Part shown: positions 27,925-37,159 of the stretch, one piece after another
How the letters are laid out: every line of letters begins with the position of its first letter
How positions within the stretch are numbered: the stretch's first letter is position 1
Origin: Parvularcula marina
GTDB lineage: Bacteria; Pseudomonadota; Alphaproteobacteria; Caulobacterales; Parvularculaceae
NCBI RefSeq assembly: GCF_003399445.1
Contig: NZ_QUQO01000001.1
Location: 620,001 to 684,000 of the forward strand
Reading direction: 5' to 3'
Length of the DNA stretch: 64,000 nucleotides
The notes under the pieces: generated by a model
What the model saw: the letters and a program-made list of their open reading frames with translations, nothing else
Database searches by the model: none
Told to the model about the DNA's origin: nothing
Made by a program: the position numbers and the translations under genes

Positions 27925-28503
27925 TCACTACTTCGCCGTCCGACTCACTACGGGTTTACCATGTTGAGCCTGACGACACACCCGTCTTTCCGGTTAGGTC
28001 GGTGGACCTTAACGGCCCTTTAAGCCTGAGCGCGCAATGCTCATTTACCGTCAATCGCCAACCGGCGGAGACGCGGCTTGTGCAGGGGCGAAAAGTCCGG
28101 CACATAAGCCCATCTGAGGCTAAGACGCTCAACGTCTTATGCGCTCGACCAGATTCCGGTTTCTCCTGCAAGTCAGGTGAACCTTGGATTTCCCCCCGGA
28201 CGCTTCTCCGGGAGGACCGGATCCCCCGCCGACCCGCTATTTCGTCGGGTGCGCATGGACCGGAAAGCGGAAGCACTTGGCGGAAAGGCCCTCCCCATTC
28301 GGGGGAAGCGCTCCGAACTCCGCCCGTAAGTCACCCCGCCCCCTTTTTGAGGGGCGACCTTGGAAACCTTGTCATGGCCCTGGCCACAATCATTTTGCTG
28401 ACCGTCTGGCTGACCGCCCTGAAAGGGCGATCGCTGCGGCTGCTTCGCCCTGTCATGGCATCTTCGTGCGGCGAGAGCTTGCTCCGCCGTGGAGCCCTTT
28501 TAC
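27925..28503 (+). promoter_or_regulatory. Long structured leader / intergenic region upstream of rne
   Basis: 579 nt without a convincing gene, between the divergent amiC and rne starts. It holds several perfect hairpins: 7-bp TAAGACG/CGTCTTA (28121-28139), 6-bp CCCGGA/TCCGGG (28195-28212), 5-bp ACCCG/CGGGT (28232-28250), 6-bp CGCCCC/GGGGCG (28337-28356) and 6-bp CGCCCT/AGGGCG with a 3-nt loop (28415-28429). RNase E controls its own mRNA through a long 5' leader in enterobacteria, so a similar role is plausible. A plus-strand frame (27753-28625) crosses it but looks non-coding. Confidence 0.55.
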
Positions 28504-31500
28504 ATGTCAAAGAAAATGCTGATCGATGCGCGCCACCCGGAAGAGACCCGGGTCGCGCTCCTTTCCGGCGGCAAAGTCGAGGACTTCGACTTCGAATCCC
28601 TGTCGCGCAAACCGCTCAGGGGTAACATCTATCTCGCCCGGATCACCCGGGTCGAACCGTCACTTCAGGCCGCTTTCGTTGAATATGGCGGCAACCGGCA
28701 CGGCTTCCTCGCCTTTGGCGAGATCCACCCCGATTACTATCAGATCCCGGTCGCGGACCGCGAAGTCCTGCGTCAGGCCGAAGCGCTGGAAGCAGAACTT
28801 GCCGCCAAGCTCGCCGCCCTCGATGCGGATGCCGACGAGGTCGAAGACGACAGCATCGAGGATGATGAGGACGGTGCCCGCGTTGCATCCTCTTCTGATG
28901 ATGACGAATCAGCGAGCGAAGCCCGCGCCGATTCGGAAGACGAGGACTCCCGCCCTCGCCGTGGTCGAGGCCGCCGCCGCCGGGGTGGCCGGGGCCGTCG
29001 GGGCCGTGGACGCTCTTCTGACGATAACGAAAACAACAGCGATGAGGCCGAAGCCCGCGCACCGTCGGACGACGATGACGACAACGCTGACAACAGCTCT
29101 GAGAATGACGTCGCTGATGCCGCCGAGGCAGTCACCGATGAATCGCCAGCCGAAGACGCTTCAAAAGATGACGTTCAGCCCGATGAGGATCTGGGTTGGC
29201 ACGGCACCGATGAGGACGTCATCGAAGCCCTCACCCATGAGGAAGACGCGCCAGATGCGGACGCCTCCTCCGATGACGACACTGATGATGAGGATGGCCC
29301 CAAATCCATCGCGCTCTCGGCTCGCACCGAACCCCAGCTGACCGAAGAGCTGCCCGCAGAAGATGCGGATCAAGCCTCGGACGAAGATGACGAGCCCACC
29401 GCTGAACTCGATGAGGAGCAAGCGGACGACGACGATACGGCAGAAGCTGAAGCAGAAGACGACACTGCCTCTGCAGATGACAGTGACGCTGACGCTGCTG
29501 ATGAGGATACGGACGAAAACGGCGACGATGCAGAATCTCGCGCAGAGCCGGAAGAAGAAAAAGCGCCGCGCGAGCCGACAGAAGAAGAGCTCGCAGCCCG
29601 TCAGCGCGCTGAGGAAATCGCCGACCTTCAGCGGCGCTATGACGAAGCCCGCCGCGAACGCGACCGCCTCCTGAAAAACTACCGCATCCAGGAAGTCATC
29701 AAGCGCCGCCAGATCATGCTGGTGCAGGTCGTGAAAGAAGAACGCGGCAATAAGGGCGCAGCCCTGACGACTTACCTTTCGCTTGCTGGCCGTTACGGCG
29801 TCCTGATGCCGAACAATTCGCGTGGTGGCGGCGTCAGCCGGAAAATCTCGAACCAGTCCGACCGTCGTCGTTTGAGAAAAGCAATTGCCAGCCTCGACGT
29901 GCCGCACGGTCAGGGGCTGATCATCCGCACGGCCGGTGCCAAGCGCACCAAGGCGGAGATCAAACGCGACTATGACTACCTCGCCCGTCTTTGGGATACG
30001 ATCCGTGAGCAGACGCTAAAGTCTGTCGCACCGTGCTGCATCTATGAGGAAGCCAGCCTGATCAAACGGGCGATTCGCGACCTTTATGACAAGGACACGT
30101 CCGAGATCCTGGTCGAAGGCGAAGAAGGCTATCGTGAAGCCAAAGACTTCATGAAAATGCTGATGCCGAGCCACGCCAAGAACGTTCAGCCCTATCGCGA
30201 GAAAGAGCCCCTCTTCCTGCGTCATGGCGTCGAGCGTCAGCTCGATGAAATGTACCAGCCGGTGGTGAACCTCAAATCGGGCGGCTACCTCGTTATTCAG
30301 CAGACGGAAGCTCTGATCTCCGTTGATGTGAACTCCGGCAAAGCGACAAAGGAACGCAATGTCGAGGCCACCGCGCTGAAGACCAACTCCGAAGCTGCCG
30401 TGGAGCTTGCCCGGCAATGCCGCCTGCGTGACCTTGCGGGCCTCATCGTCGTCGACTTCATCGACATGGATGAGAACCGTAATAACCGCAGTGTCGAGAA
30501 GAAATTCAAGGACGCGCTCAAACATGACCGCGCTCGCATTCAGGTCGGTTCGATTTCGAATTTCGGCCTTCTGGAGATGTCACGCCAGCGCCGCCGCTCC
30601 GGCATTGTCGACGGCACGACCCGGCTCTGCCCGGTCTGTGACGGCTCGGGCTTTGTCCGCTCGGTTGAAATGGCCGCGCTGCGCGTCCTGCGCTCGATTG
30701 AGGAAAAGGCCGTCTCTGACCGTGCCGCACAGGTCACGGCGACAACGGCGCTCGATGTTGCTCTTTATATCCTCAACCAGAAACGTGGCTGGCTGAACCG
30801 GATCGAGGACAGCTACGGCGTCACGATCGAGATCAATGGCGATCACGAGAAGACCGGTGATCAGTATGAGGTGCAAACCTCCGGCAAGGCGCGCGATGTT
30901 GATACGCTCCGCCAGTCTGCCGCTGTTGAGATCGGTGATGTCACCGTCGAGCACGAGAGTGACGAAGACGACACTGCTGAAGCCGATGACAATGTCGAGG
31001 CGGATGACAATCGTCAGGATAATGACGAAAGCCGCGCTGACAGCGACGACGACAAACCGAAGAAGAAACGCCGTCGGCGGCGCCGCCGGAAATCCGATTC
31101 GGATGATGACGAGACGGCCCGCGCCGATGGTGAGGACGAAATTTCCTCATCAGATGAGGATGGCGAAACCGAAGCCCGCTCGGATGACGCGGACGATGAC
31201 GCCGATAGCGATGGCGAGCCCAAGCGCAAACGTCGCCGCGGACGCCGGGGTGGCCGGGGCCGTAAGAGCGAACAGGCCGATGCATCCGATGAGACATCGT
31301 CAGATGAGGACGGCAAGGCTGAGAAGGCTGACGCCGACACTGCCAAGGCAGATGACGCGGACGCTGTGACGGAAGAAGTCGCCACGAGCGCAGAACCTGT
31401 CGCCGCTCAGGAAGAGCCGGACGCCGAGCCGACCCCGGAACCTGCCCCGCCGCGTGCGGCTGCCAGCATCCATGAGCCTCTCCCGGAGGATGATAAAAAG

Positions 31501-31560
31501 GATGATAAGGCGCCCAAGCGTGGCGGTTGGTGGCAGCGTGCGTTCGGGAATGGCGACTGA
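28504..31560 (+). CDS. rne: Ribonuclease E/G with large acidic insertion in the S1 domain
   Basis: A 1018-aa endoribonuclease for mRNA decay and rRNA/tRNA processing, and likely degradosome scaffold. The S1 domain starts at ~residue 33 ('RGNIYLARITRVEPSLQAAFVEYG') and is interrupted at ~97-392 by an insertion of about 295 residues, mostly Asp, Glu, Ser and Ala, with one Arg/Gly-rich island near residues 145-167. The S1 remainder, the RNase H-like and DNase I-like domains follow, with catalytic Asp in 'LISVDVNSGKATKE' and 'LIVVDFIDMDENRN' and the zinc-link 'RLCPVCDGSG'. The C-terminal ~190 residues alternate acidic and Arg-rich blocks ('KKKRRRRRRRKS', 'KRKRRRGRRGGRGRKS'). The ATG at 28504 follows GGAG at 28490-28493. 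Confidence 0.95.
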   Translation: MSKKMLIDARHPEETRVALLSGGKVEDFDFESLSRKPLRGNIYLARITRVEPSLQAAFVEYGGNRHGFLAFGEIHPDYYQIPVADREVLRQAEALEAELAAKLAALDADADEVEDDSIEDDEDGARVASSSDDDESASEARADSEDEDSRPRRGRGRRRRGGRGRRGRGRSSDDNENNSDEAEARAPSDDDDDNADNSSENDVADAAEAVTDESPAEDASKDDVQPDEDLGWHGTDEDVIEALTHEEDAPDADASSDDDTDDEDGPKSIALSARTEPQLTEELPAEDADQASDEDDEPTAELDEEQADDDDTAEAEAEDDTASADDSDADAADEDTDENGDDAESRAEPEEEKAPREPTEEELAARQRAEEIADLQRRYDEARRERDRLLKNYRIQEVIKRRQIMLVQVVKEERGNKGAALTTYLSLAGRYGVLMPNNSRGGGVSRKISNQSDRRRLRKAIASLDVPHGQGLIIRTAGAKRTKAEIKRDYDYLARLWDTIREQTLKSVAPCCIYEEASLIKRAIRDLYDKDTSEILVEGEEGYREAKDFMKMLMPSHAKNVQPYREKEPLFLRHGVERQLDEMYQPVVNLKSGGYLVIQQTEALISVDVNSGKATKERNVEATALKTNSEAAVELARQCRLRDLAGLIVVDFIDMDENRNNRSVEKKFKDALKHDRARIQVGSISNFGLLEMSRQRRRSGIVDGTTRLCPVCDGSGFVRSVEMAALRVLRSIEEKAVSDRAAQVTATTALDVALYILNQKRGWLNRIEDSYGVTIEINGDHEKTGDQYEVQTSGKARDVDTLRQSAAVEIGDVTVEHESDEDDTAEADDNVEADDNRQDNDESRADSDDDKPKKKRRRRRRRKSDSDDDETARADGEDEISSSDEDGETEARSDDADDDADSDGEPKRKRRRGRRGGRGRKSEQADASDETSSDEDGKAEKADADTAKADDADAVTEEVATSAEPVAAQEEPDAEPTPEPAPPRAAASIHEPLPEDDKKDDKAPKRGGWWQRAFGNGD

Positions 31561-31624
31561 CCCCGCGCGCTTAACCGCATTTCATGGCAAAAGGGGTGGA
31601 GCGCGCGCGTTCCCCCGCTAGACT

Positions 31625-31654
31625 GGGCGCTTGCCGGGCGGCGAGCGCCCTTTT
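31625..31654 (+). terminator. Hairpin-plus-U terminator after rne, abutting the next ribosome binding site
   Basis: An 11-bp stem (one G-U pair), left arm 31625-31635 and right arm 31640-31650, with a 4-nt loop followed by TTTT (31651-31654). It ends at the GAGGT Shine-Dalgarno sequence of the next gene, 10 nt before that start codon. Confidence 0.75.
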
Positions 31655-31664
31655 GAGGTCTTAT

Positions 31665-33041
31665 ATGTCAGTGATGAGCTTCCGGCCCATCTTCTTGCGC
31701 CTGTCCGTCTGCCTTGCCGCCCTGTTCGGATGGATAGGCATTGCATCGGCCCAGACCCTCCTGCGGGATGCCGAGATCGAGCAATTCCTTGAGGACTATA
31801 CCCGACCGCTCATGGAAGTCGCCGGTATCAACCCCGAGGGCATTGAGATCCTGATTGTCGGGGATCCCAATTTCAACGCTTTCGCTGGTCCCGGCGTGAT
31901 GGGCATGAATACCGGCACGATCCTGATGGCCGAGACGCCCAATGAGATCGAAGGCGTTCTTGCGCACGAGGTCGGCCACCTTGCCGGCGCGCACTCGGTC
32001 CGCGGCCCTGAGGCCTATGCCAAGGCCTCCCGGCCCGCCATGCTCAGCCTTGTGCTTGGTGCGGCAGCCATTGCCGCTGGCGCGCCGCCCGAAGCCGGTT
32101 TCGGCATTCTCGGCCTTGGCCAGAACGCGGCGATGGGGACGGCCTTGACCTACAGCCGTGGTCAGGAGTCGGCCGCTGACCAAGCCGCCCTCTCTTATCT
32201 TGAAGCGATCGGCCATTCCGGCCGAGGGCTGATGACCTCGTTTGAACGGCTGTCGAACCAGCTCCTCCTCTCAGGCCGGGATGTGAAGCCCTATCTTCAG
32301 ACCCACCCGATCGGCCTCAAACGGGTTGCCGCGCTTAATGACCGCGCGTCCCAGATGCAGCATTTCGGCGATACTGATAGCGAAGAGGAAATCTTCCGGC
32401 TGCACATGATCCAGGCGAAGATTACCGGTTTCATGAGCGAGCCCTTCACCACTTTACGCAAATATCCGCTGTCCGATCAGACCCAACCTGCCCGCTATGC
32501 CCGTGCCGTCGCCTATTACCGGGATAGCCGCCTTGAAAAGGCGCTGACGGAGATCGACCGACTGATTGTGGACGACCCGGACAACCCCTTCTTTGAAGAG
32601 CTTAAGGGCCAGATGTTGTTCGAGCACGGCAAAGTCCGTGAGGCAGTCGAGCCGCACCGCAAATCGGTCGAGCTGGCGCCGCAATATGCCCTTCTCAAGA
32701 TCAACCTTGCCCGCGCCCTCGTCGCACTAGAGGGCGATGAGGAAGTGACTGAAGGCATCACCCTCCTGCAGACAGCCCTCGTTCAGGAGCCGGACAACAG
32801 CTTTGCCTGGAGCGAGCTTGCCCGCGCCTATGCGGTCAAACGCAATGAGCCGATGGCGGCTCTCTCTCATGCCGAAGCGCTCTTCTCTGTCGGCAACACG
32901 CCGGAAGCCCACCGCTTTGCGAGCCTTGCGCGCGACAAGCTGACCCCCGGCACACCGGAGCACCTGCGGGCGCTTGACATTATCCGTGCCTCCGAAGACG
33001 ACGCTCGCCGCGCACGGGCGCGGGGCGGAAACCGCCGCTGA
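31665..33041 (+). CDS. M48 family metalloprotease with C-terminal TPR region (BepA-like)
   Basis: A 458-aa secreted protease. The signal peptide ends near 'GIASAQ' (residue 30). The zinc motif HEVGH is at 101-105, with 'ESAADQAAL' as the third-ligand segment. Residues ~270-450 are helical with TPR-like repeats ('FEELKGQMLFEHGKVREAVE', 'NSFAWSELARAYAVKRNEP'). The arrangement matches BepA/YfgC, a periplasmic protease-chaperone for outer-membrane protein assembly. The ATG at 31665 is chosen because of GAGGT at 31655-31659; a frame from 31584 would run through the upstream terminator. A DsbA-like gene follows after 25 nt, fitting an envelope-folding operon. Confidence 0.9.
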   Translation: MSVMSFRPIFLRLSVCLAALFGWIGIASAQTLLRDAEIEQFLEDYTRPLMEVAGINPEGIEILIVGDPNFNAFAGPGVMGMNTGTILMAETPNEIEGVLAHEVGHLAGAHSVRGPEAYAKASRPAMLSLVLGAAAIAAGAPPEAGFGILGLGQNAAMGTALTYSRGQESAADQAALSYLEAIGHSGRGLMTSFERLSNQLLLSGRDVKPYLQTHPIGLKRVAALNDRASQMQHFGDTDSEEEIFRLHMIQAKITGFMSEPFTTLRKYPLSDQTQPARYARAVAYYRDSRLEKALTEIDRLIVDDPDNPFFEELKGQMLFEHGKVREAVEPHRKSVELAPQYALLKINLARALVALEGDEEVTEGITLLQTALVQEPDNSFAWSELARAYAVKRNEPMAALSHAEALFSVGNTPEAHRFASLARDKLTPGTPEHLRALDIIRASEDDARRARARGGNRR

Positions 33042-33066
33042 CCCCTAATTTTACGGAGTAGAAGTC

Positions 33067-33858
33067 ATGTCAGGCCGTACCCTGCCCCTCGCTGTAGCCG
33101 CGCTAATGGGGATTGCCGCCCTTGGCGATATCGCGACCAGCCCATCTCTCGCTGCCACGCAAAAAAGCGAGGCAGAAATCGAGGAAATCGTCCGCAATTA
33201 TCTGCTCGAGAATCCAGAAGTCATCTTTGAGTCCGTTCAGCGCTACCGCGAAAAGCAAGAAGCCCTCGAAGCCGCCGCAGCGGCTGAAACCGCACGCGGC
33301 TATCTGCCGGAGCTTCGCTCAAACCCGGCCGGACAGGTTGTGCCCGCCCCAAGTGGGGATGCGGAAATCGTGGTTGTCGAGTTCTTTGACTACAATTGCT
33401 CGGCCTGCCGCTTCGCTGCCGATTTTGTCTTTGAACTTCAAGAAGATGACCCCAATATCGAACTCGTCTTCCAGGAACTCCCGGTTACCAATCGCCTCTC
33501 GCGCGGACCTTCTCTGCTGGCGCTCTCTGTCGCGGATACTGACGGCTATGTTGGTTTTCACCGAGCGATGATGAAGCATGACAGCCTGATTGATCAGGAC
33601 GTTGCGGCCTCCATCGCCAAAGACCTCGGCCTTCCCCAGGCGGCGATTAGATCCGCGATGCAGGAAGGTGATTTCCAGGCCAGCCTGCATGAGCGGCTCG
33701 ATGCGTCGATGGATCTCGCGGATGAGCTTGGCATCGGTGCAACCCCTGCGTTCATCGTCGCGTCCGCGGATGGTGAATATGTTCGCGTCTTCGAAGGTTT
33801 TTACGGTCCGAACGTCATAGAAATGATAGCGGAAGCAAAGAATGCGTCGCGTAAATAG
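33067..33858 (+). CDS. DsbA-family thiol:disulfide oxidoreductase
   Basis: A 263-aa protein with a signal peptide (cleavage near 'SLA-AT'), an N-terminal helical segment (~33-80, 'VRNYLLENPEVIFESVQRY') and a thioredoxin-fold domain. The active site is Cys111-Ser-Ala-Cys114 in 'DYNCSACR', and the cis-proline loop is 'GATPAFIV'. The N-terminal helical extension resembles ScsC/Com1-like periplasmic proteins, which can be isomerases or oxidases. A ribosome binding site GGAG at 33055-33058 precedes the ATG. It is likely co-transcribed with the M48 protease upstream. Confidence 0.88.
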   Translation: MSGRTLPLAVAALMGIAALGDIATSPSLAATQKSEAEIEEIVRNYLLENPEVIFESVQRYREKQEALEAAAAAETARGYLPELRSNPAGQVVPAPSGDAEIVVVEFFDYNCSACRFAADFVFELQEDDPNIELVFQELPVTNRLSRGPSLLALSVADTDGYVGFHRAMMKHDSLIDQDVAASIAKDLGLPQAAIRSAMQEGDFQASLHERLDASMDLADELGIGATPAFIVASADGEYVRVFEGFYGPNVIEMIAEAKNASRK

Positions 33859-33908
33859 GTGAGCATTTTCTGCCACGCTCTGTCATGAAACTGTGGCAAA
33901 TTTGCAAT

Positions 33909-33945
33909 CTTGGGGAAGAAGTTAACCGCCCTTCCCCGCCCCAAG
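33909..33945 (+). other. Alternative nested hairpins downstream of the DsbA-like gene
   Basis: CTTGGGG (33909-33915) can pair with CCCCAAG (33939-33945). Part of the same arm plus the next bases, GGGGAAG (33912-33918), can instead pair with CTTCCCC (33931-33937). The two folds are mutually exclusive. No clear U-tract follows, so it may be a weak terminator or an RNA/DNA structure upstream of the receptor promoter. Confidence 0.35.
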
Positions 33946-33966
33946 CCTGAACGGGCCCGGCTTCAA

Positions 33967-33995
33967 TTGACACTTTTGTGAAACGCCCGTTAGCT
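33967..33995 (+). promoter_or_regulatory. Predicted promoter of TonB-dependent receptor 1
   Basis: TTGACA (33967-33972), a 17-nt spacer and TTAGCT (33990-33995). The TTGACAnTTTTGTGAA stretch recurs at the same distance before the second receptor gene (42146), which supports function. The predicted leader to the ATG is about 110 nt. Confidence 0.6.
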
Positions 33996-34110
33996 TTTAA
34001 ACAAGGTGTCGAGCATAGGCACCAGACAACTCGGCCGTGATTCCAGCACAGGGATGAGCGGTACGTGACCAGTCGTCCTATCCGGGGCGATGAACCAGAA
34101 TGGGGTTAAG

Positions 34111-37038
34111 ATGACCAATACCTTTGATAAAAAGTCTGCGTTCCGCGCAGCGCTTATCGGCGGTGCGTCTGTCCTCGCAATGTCGGCTGCGCCGGCATTT
34201 GCACAGGATGATGACGATGCTGCCAGTGACGATAAAGTTATCGTCACCGGTTCGCGGATTGCGAACCCATCGCTGACGGGCTCCAGCCCGATCACCACTG
34301 TTGGCGCCGTCGACCTGTCGCTCTCCAACACGGTGAACTCCGAGCAGTTCCTCAACGCGCTGCCGCAAACCGTTCCGGGCTTCGACTCTTCGTCGAACAA
34401 CCCAGGTATCGGTGAAGCCACCGTCAACCTGCGTGGCCTTGGTGCAGTCCGGACGCTCGTTCTCGTCAACGGCCGTCGTTATGTGTCTTCGAACCAGAAC
34501 GCTGGTGTCGTCGACCTCAACACCATCCCGACCGCTCTCGTTGAGCGCGTCGACATCCTGACCGGTGGCGCCTCGGCGACCTACGGTTCAGAAGCTATGG
34601 CCGGTGTTGTGAACTTCATCCTGAAGGACGACTTCGAAGGCATTCAACTCGACACCTCTTACGAGATGACCGAAGAGAATGACGGCGAGATCTTCAACAC
34701 CTCTCTCACCGTGGGCGGCAACTTCGACAATGGTCGTGGTAACGCTGTTCTGAACGTTGGTTACACCGATCGTCAGTCTGTCTTCCAGGGCGACCGCGCG
34801 GAAGCCGGCGTGACCCTGAACGACGTAGGAACCGGCTTCTCCGAATCCGGCTCGGTCAACATTCCGTCGACCCTCGTTCTGGACCCGAGCTTCTTCGGTG
34901 GCGACGAGTTCAACTTCACCCAAGCTCTGGGCATCACGCCGCCTTGTACGCAAGAAGGCACGACGCTCGACAGCTCGATGACGTACTGTACTTCGGACAG
35001 CTTCGGCTTCCTGTTCGACCCGGATGGGTCGGGCGCGCTGCCGTTCATCAATGGTGGTCCGAACAACACGCGTTATAACTACGCGCCGGCAAACTACCTG
35101 CAGATCCCGCAAGAGCGTTACAACGTTTATGCTTCTGCAACGTACGACATCACCCCGACAGTCGAAGCATTCGCTCAGGCGATCTTCGTGTCGAGCCAAA
35201 CCGAGCAGCTGCTTGCACCGACTCCTGTTGGTTCGCTGACGGTTACTGTCAACTTCGACAACCCGTTCATCGCGGGCGAAACCGACGTTCTCGACCTGCT
35301 GCAACAGCTGCAGGACCAGAACATCGCTTCGGGTTTCTCGTCGAGCACGGACAGTGACGGCAACGGTACGCCGGACGCTCAGCTCTTCACCTATCGCCGG
35401 ACGCTTGAGCTCGGTGGCCGTGTTTCGGACATCCGCAACGACAGCTTCCAGCTTCAAGGCGGCCTTCGCGGTACGCTTTGGGACAGCTGGGACTGGAACC
35501 TCTTTGGTTCGTTCGGTCAGGCTGAAACCTCGATCACGCAGACCGGTAACGTCGACATCCTGCTTTACCAAGCTGCTGTTGCCAACAACTCCGCCAACAT
35601 CTTCGAACCGAATGGTGTTGATCCGGCTGTTGCTGCCGGCTTCGGTGTGACGGGTGCTATCGACGGTGTTACCGAGAAAACTGAGATCTCGGCTGACATT
35701 TCCGGTGAGCTTCCGCAACTCTCCTCGCCTTGGGCAACGAACCCGACTTCGGTCGCATTCGGTGTCGAATATCGTGAAGAGTCGCTGTCGACCGCTGGTA
35801 CGGGCCTTGGCCCGACGATCGTCGGCTTCAACCAGGCTCCGGCAACTTCTGGTTCGTTCACTGTCAACGATGTCTTCGTTGAAGCAAACGTTCCGCTGAT
35901 CGAAGATGTCGACCTGATTGACGAGCTCGTCTTCACTGGCGCCTTCCGTCGGTCGGACTACTCGACTGTTGGTGACGTCAACTCCTACGCTGCCGGCCTG
36001 AGCTGGACCCCGACTTCGGGTCTCCGCTTCCGTGGTCAGTATCAGCGCGCTGTGCGTGCACCGAACATCGGTGAACTGTTCCAGCCGCAGGTCAATGGCT
36101 TCCCGGGCGTTTCCGACCCTTGCTCGGGCGGTGCGAACGGTGCGTATGACGGTTACGATGCTTCCACGCAGGCGACTGTCATGGCCAACTGTATTGCTGA
36201 CGGTGTTCCGTCCGCTCAGGTTGGTGCCAACCTTCAGGTCAACGCACAGATCCAGGGCCTCTTCGGTGGTAACCCTGCTCTGGAAGAAGAAGTTGCTGAC
36301 ACCTACACCTACGGTGTGGTCTGGGAGCCGAACTTCGTTGATAACCTCGCGATCACGCTCGATTACTACGACATCGAGATCGAGAACGTTATCACCACGG
36401 TTCCGTCTCAGACGGTCTTCGACCTTTGTTACGTTTCGGGCATCTCGTCCTTCTGTAACAACATCACGCGTGGCCCGGGTGGTCAGGTCTCTATCTTCAA
36501 CTCCTCGCTCCAGAACGTTGCTGCTCTGGTCGCGAAGGGCGTCGATATGTCGATCGACTACTCCTACGACACGGCTGAGTGGGGTACCTTCGGTATCTAC
36601 TCACTCATCACGTATCAGGAAGAAAACTCGCTGCAATCGCTGCCGACCGAATCTCCGGTTGACTGCGTAGGCTACTACGGTGCCACGTGTGGCGAGCCGA
36701 CTCCGGAGTGGAAGTACAACACGCGCTTCGACTGGTCGATGGGCCCGTACGGCGCTCGCCTTCGCTGGCAGCGTCTTGGTGAAGTTCAGGACGACCTGTT
36801 CCAGGACGGCGGTACGCCGAACCTGTTCGTCGAAGGTGTTGATGCCTACGACCAGTACGACCTGACCCTGTTCTACACGATGAACGACAATGTCTACTGG
36901 CAGTTCGGTATCGAAAACCTGACTGACGAAGACTTCGTCATCATCGGTGATGCTTCGGCAGAACAGTCGAACACCTACCCGGCGTCTTACGACACGCTTG
37001 GCCGGACCTACTTCGGTCGTGTCGTTCTGTCCTGGTAA
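34111..37038 (+). CDS. TonB-dependent outer membrane receptor 1
   Basis: A 975-aa receptor with a signal peptide (cleavage near 'APAFA-QD'), an acidic linker and the TonB-box-like 'DDKVIVTGSRI'. The plug follows, with 'VNLRGLGAVRTLVLVNGRRY' and 'RVDILTGGASATYGSEAMAGVVNF', then a 22-strand barrel ending '...YFGRVVLSW'. The ATG at 34111 is chosen by comparison with receptor 2, which has the same GGGGTTAA(A/G)ATGACCAATAC context. It belongs to the large Oar/peptide- or glycan-type receptors of Alphaproteobacteria; the ligand is unknown. Codon use (many GTT, GCT, GGT, CGT) differs from neighbours, suggesting very high expression. An intrinsic terminator follows. Confidence 0.93.
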   Translation: MTNTFDKKSAFRAALIGGASVLAMSAAPAFAQDDDDAASDDKVIVTGSRIANPSLTGSSPITTVGAVDLSLSNTVNSEQFLNALPQTVPGFDSSSNNPGIGEATVNLRGLGAVRTLVLVNGRRYVSSNQNAGVVDLNTIPTALVERVDILTGGASATYGSEAMAGVVNFILKDDFEGIQLDTSYEMTEENDGEIFNTSLTVGGNFDNGRGNAVLNVGYTDRQSVFQGDRAEAGVTLNDVGTGFSESGSVNIPSTLVLDPSFFGGDEFNFTQALGITPPCTQEGTTLDSSMTYCTSDSFGFLFDPDGSGALPFINGGPNNTRYNYAPANYLQIPQERYNVYASATYDITPTVEAFAQAIFVSSQTEQLLAPTPVGSLTVTVNFDNPFIAGETDVLDLLQQLQDQNIASGFSSSTDSDGNGTPDAQLFTYRRTLELGGRVSDIRNDSFQLQGGLRGTLWDSWDWNLFGSFGQAETSITQTGNVDILLYQAAVANNSANIFEPNGVDPAVAAGFGVTGAIDGVTEKTEISADISGELPQLSSPWATNPTSVAFGVEYREESLSTAGTGLGPTIVGFNQAPATSGSFTVNDVFVEANVPLIEDVDLIDELVFTGAFRRSDYSTVGDVNSYAAGLSWTPTSGLRFRGQYQRAVRAPNIGELFQPQVNGFPGVSDPCSGGANGAYDGYDASTQATVMANCIADGVPSAQVGANLQVNAQIQGLFGGNPALEEEVADTYTYGVVWEPNFVDNLAITLDYYDIEIENVITTVPSQTVFDLCYVSGISSFCNNITRGPGGQVSIFNSSLQNVAALVAKGVDMSIDYSYDTAEWGTFGIYSLITYQEENSLQSLPTESPVDCVGYYGATCGEPTPEWKYNTRFDWSMGPYGARLRWQRLGEVQDDLFQDGGTPNLFVEGVDAYDQYDLTLFYTMNDNVYWQFGIENLTDEDFVIIGDASAEQSNTYPASYDTLGRTYFGRVVLSW

Positions 37039-37060
37039 GGATTACGACATAGAATACGGG

Positions 37061-37090
37061 AAAGGCGGGCCTTCGGGCCCGCCTTTTTCT
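37061..37090 (+). terminator. Intrinsic terminator of TonB-dependent receptor 1
   Basis: An 11-bp perfect stem AAAGGCGGGCC (37061-37071) / GGCCCGCCTTT (37076-37086) with a TTCG tetraloop, followed by more T residues. Confidence 0.93.
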
Positions 37091-37159
37091 TTGTGCCAGA
37101 CATGTGCACCGACGCTGAGGCAGGTCGACTGAACTTCCAGATTTATCCTGAAATCAGGT

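Noticed and set aside
27753-28625. A 290-codon plus-strand open frame crossing the rne leader
   Set aside because: It overlaps the amiC 5' end antisense and the rne start out of frame, has a low-complexity Arg/Pro/Ser composition typical of shadow frames, and matches no family I recognise.
34588-35718. A 376-codon minus-strand frame over TonB-dependent receptor 1
   Set aside because: Same cause as over receptor 2: a stop-poor antisense frame produced by codon bias.
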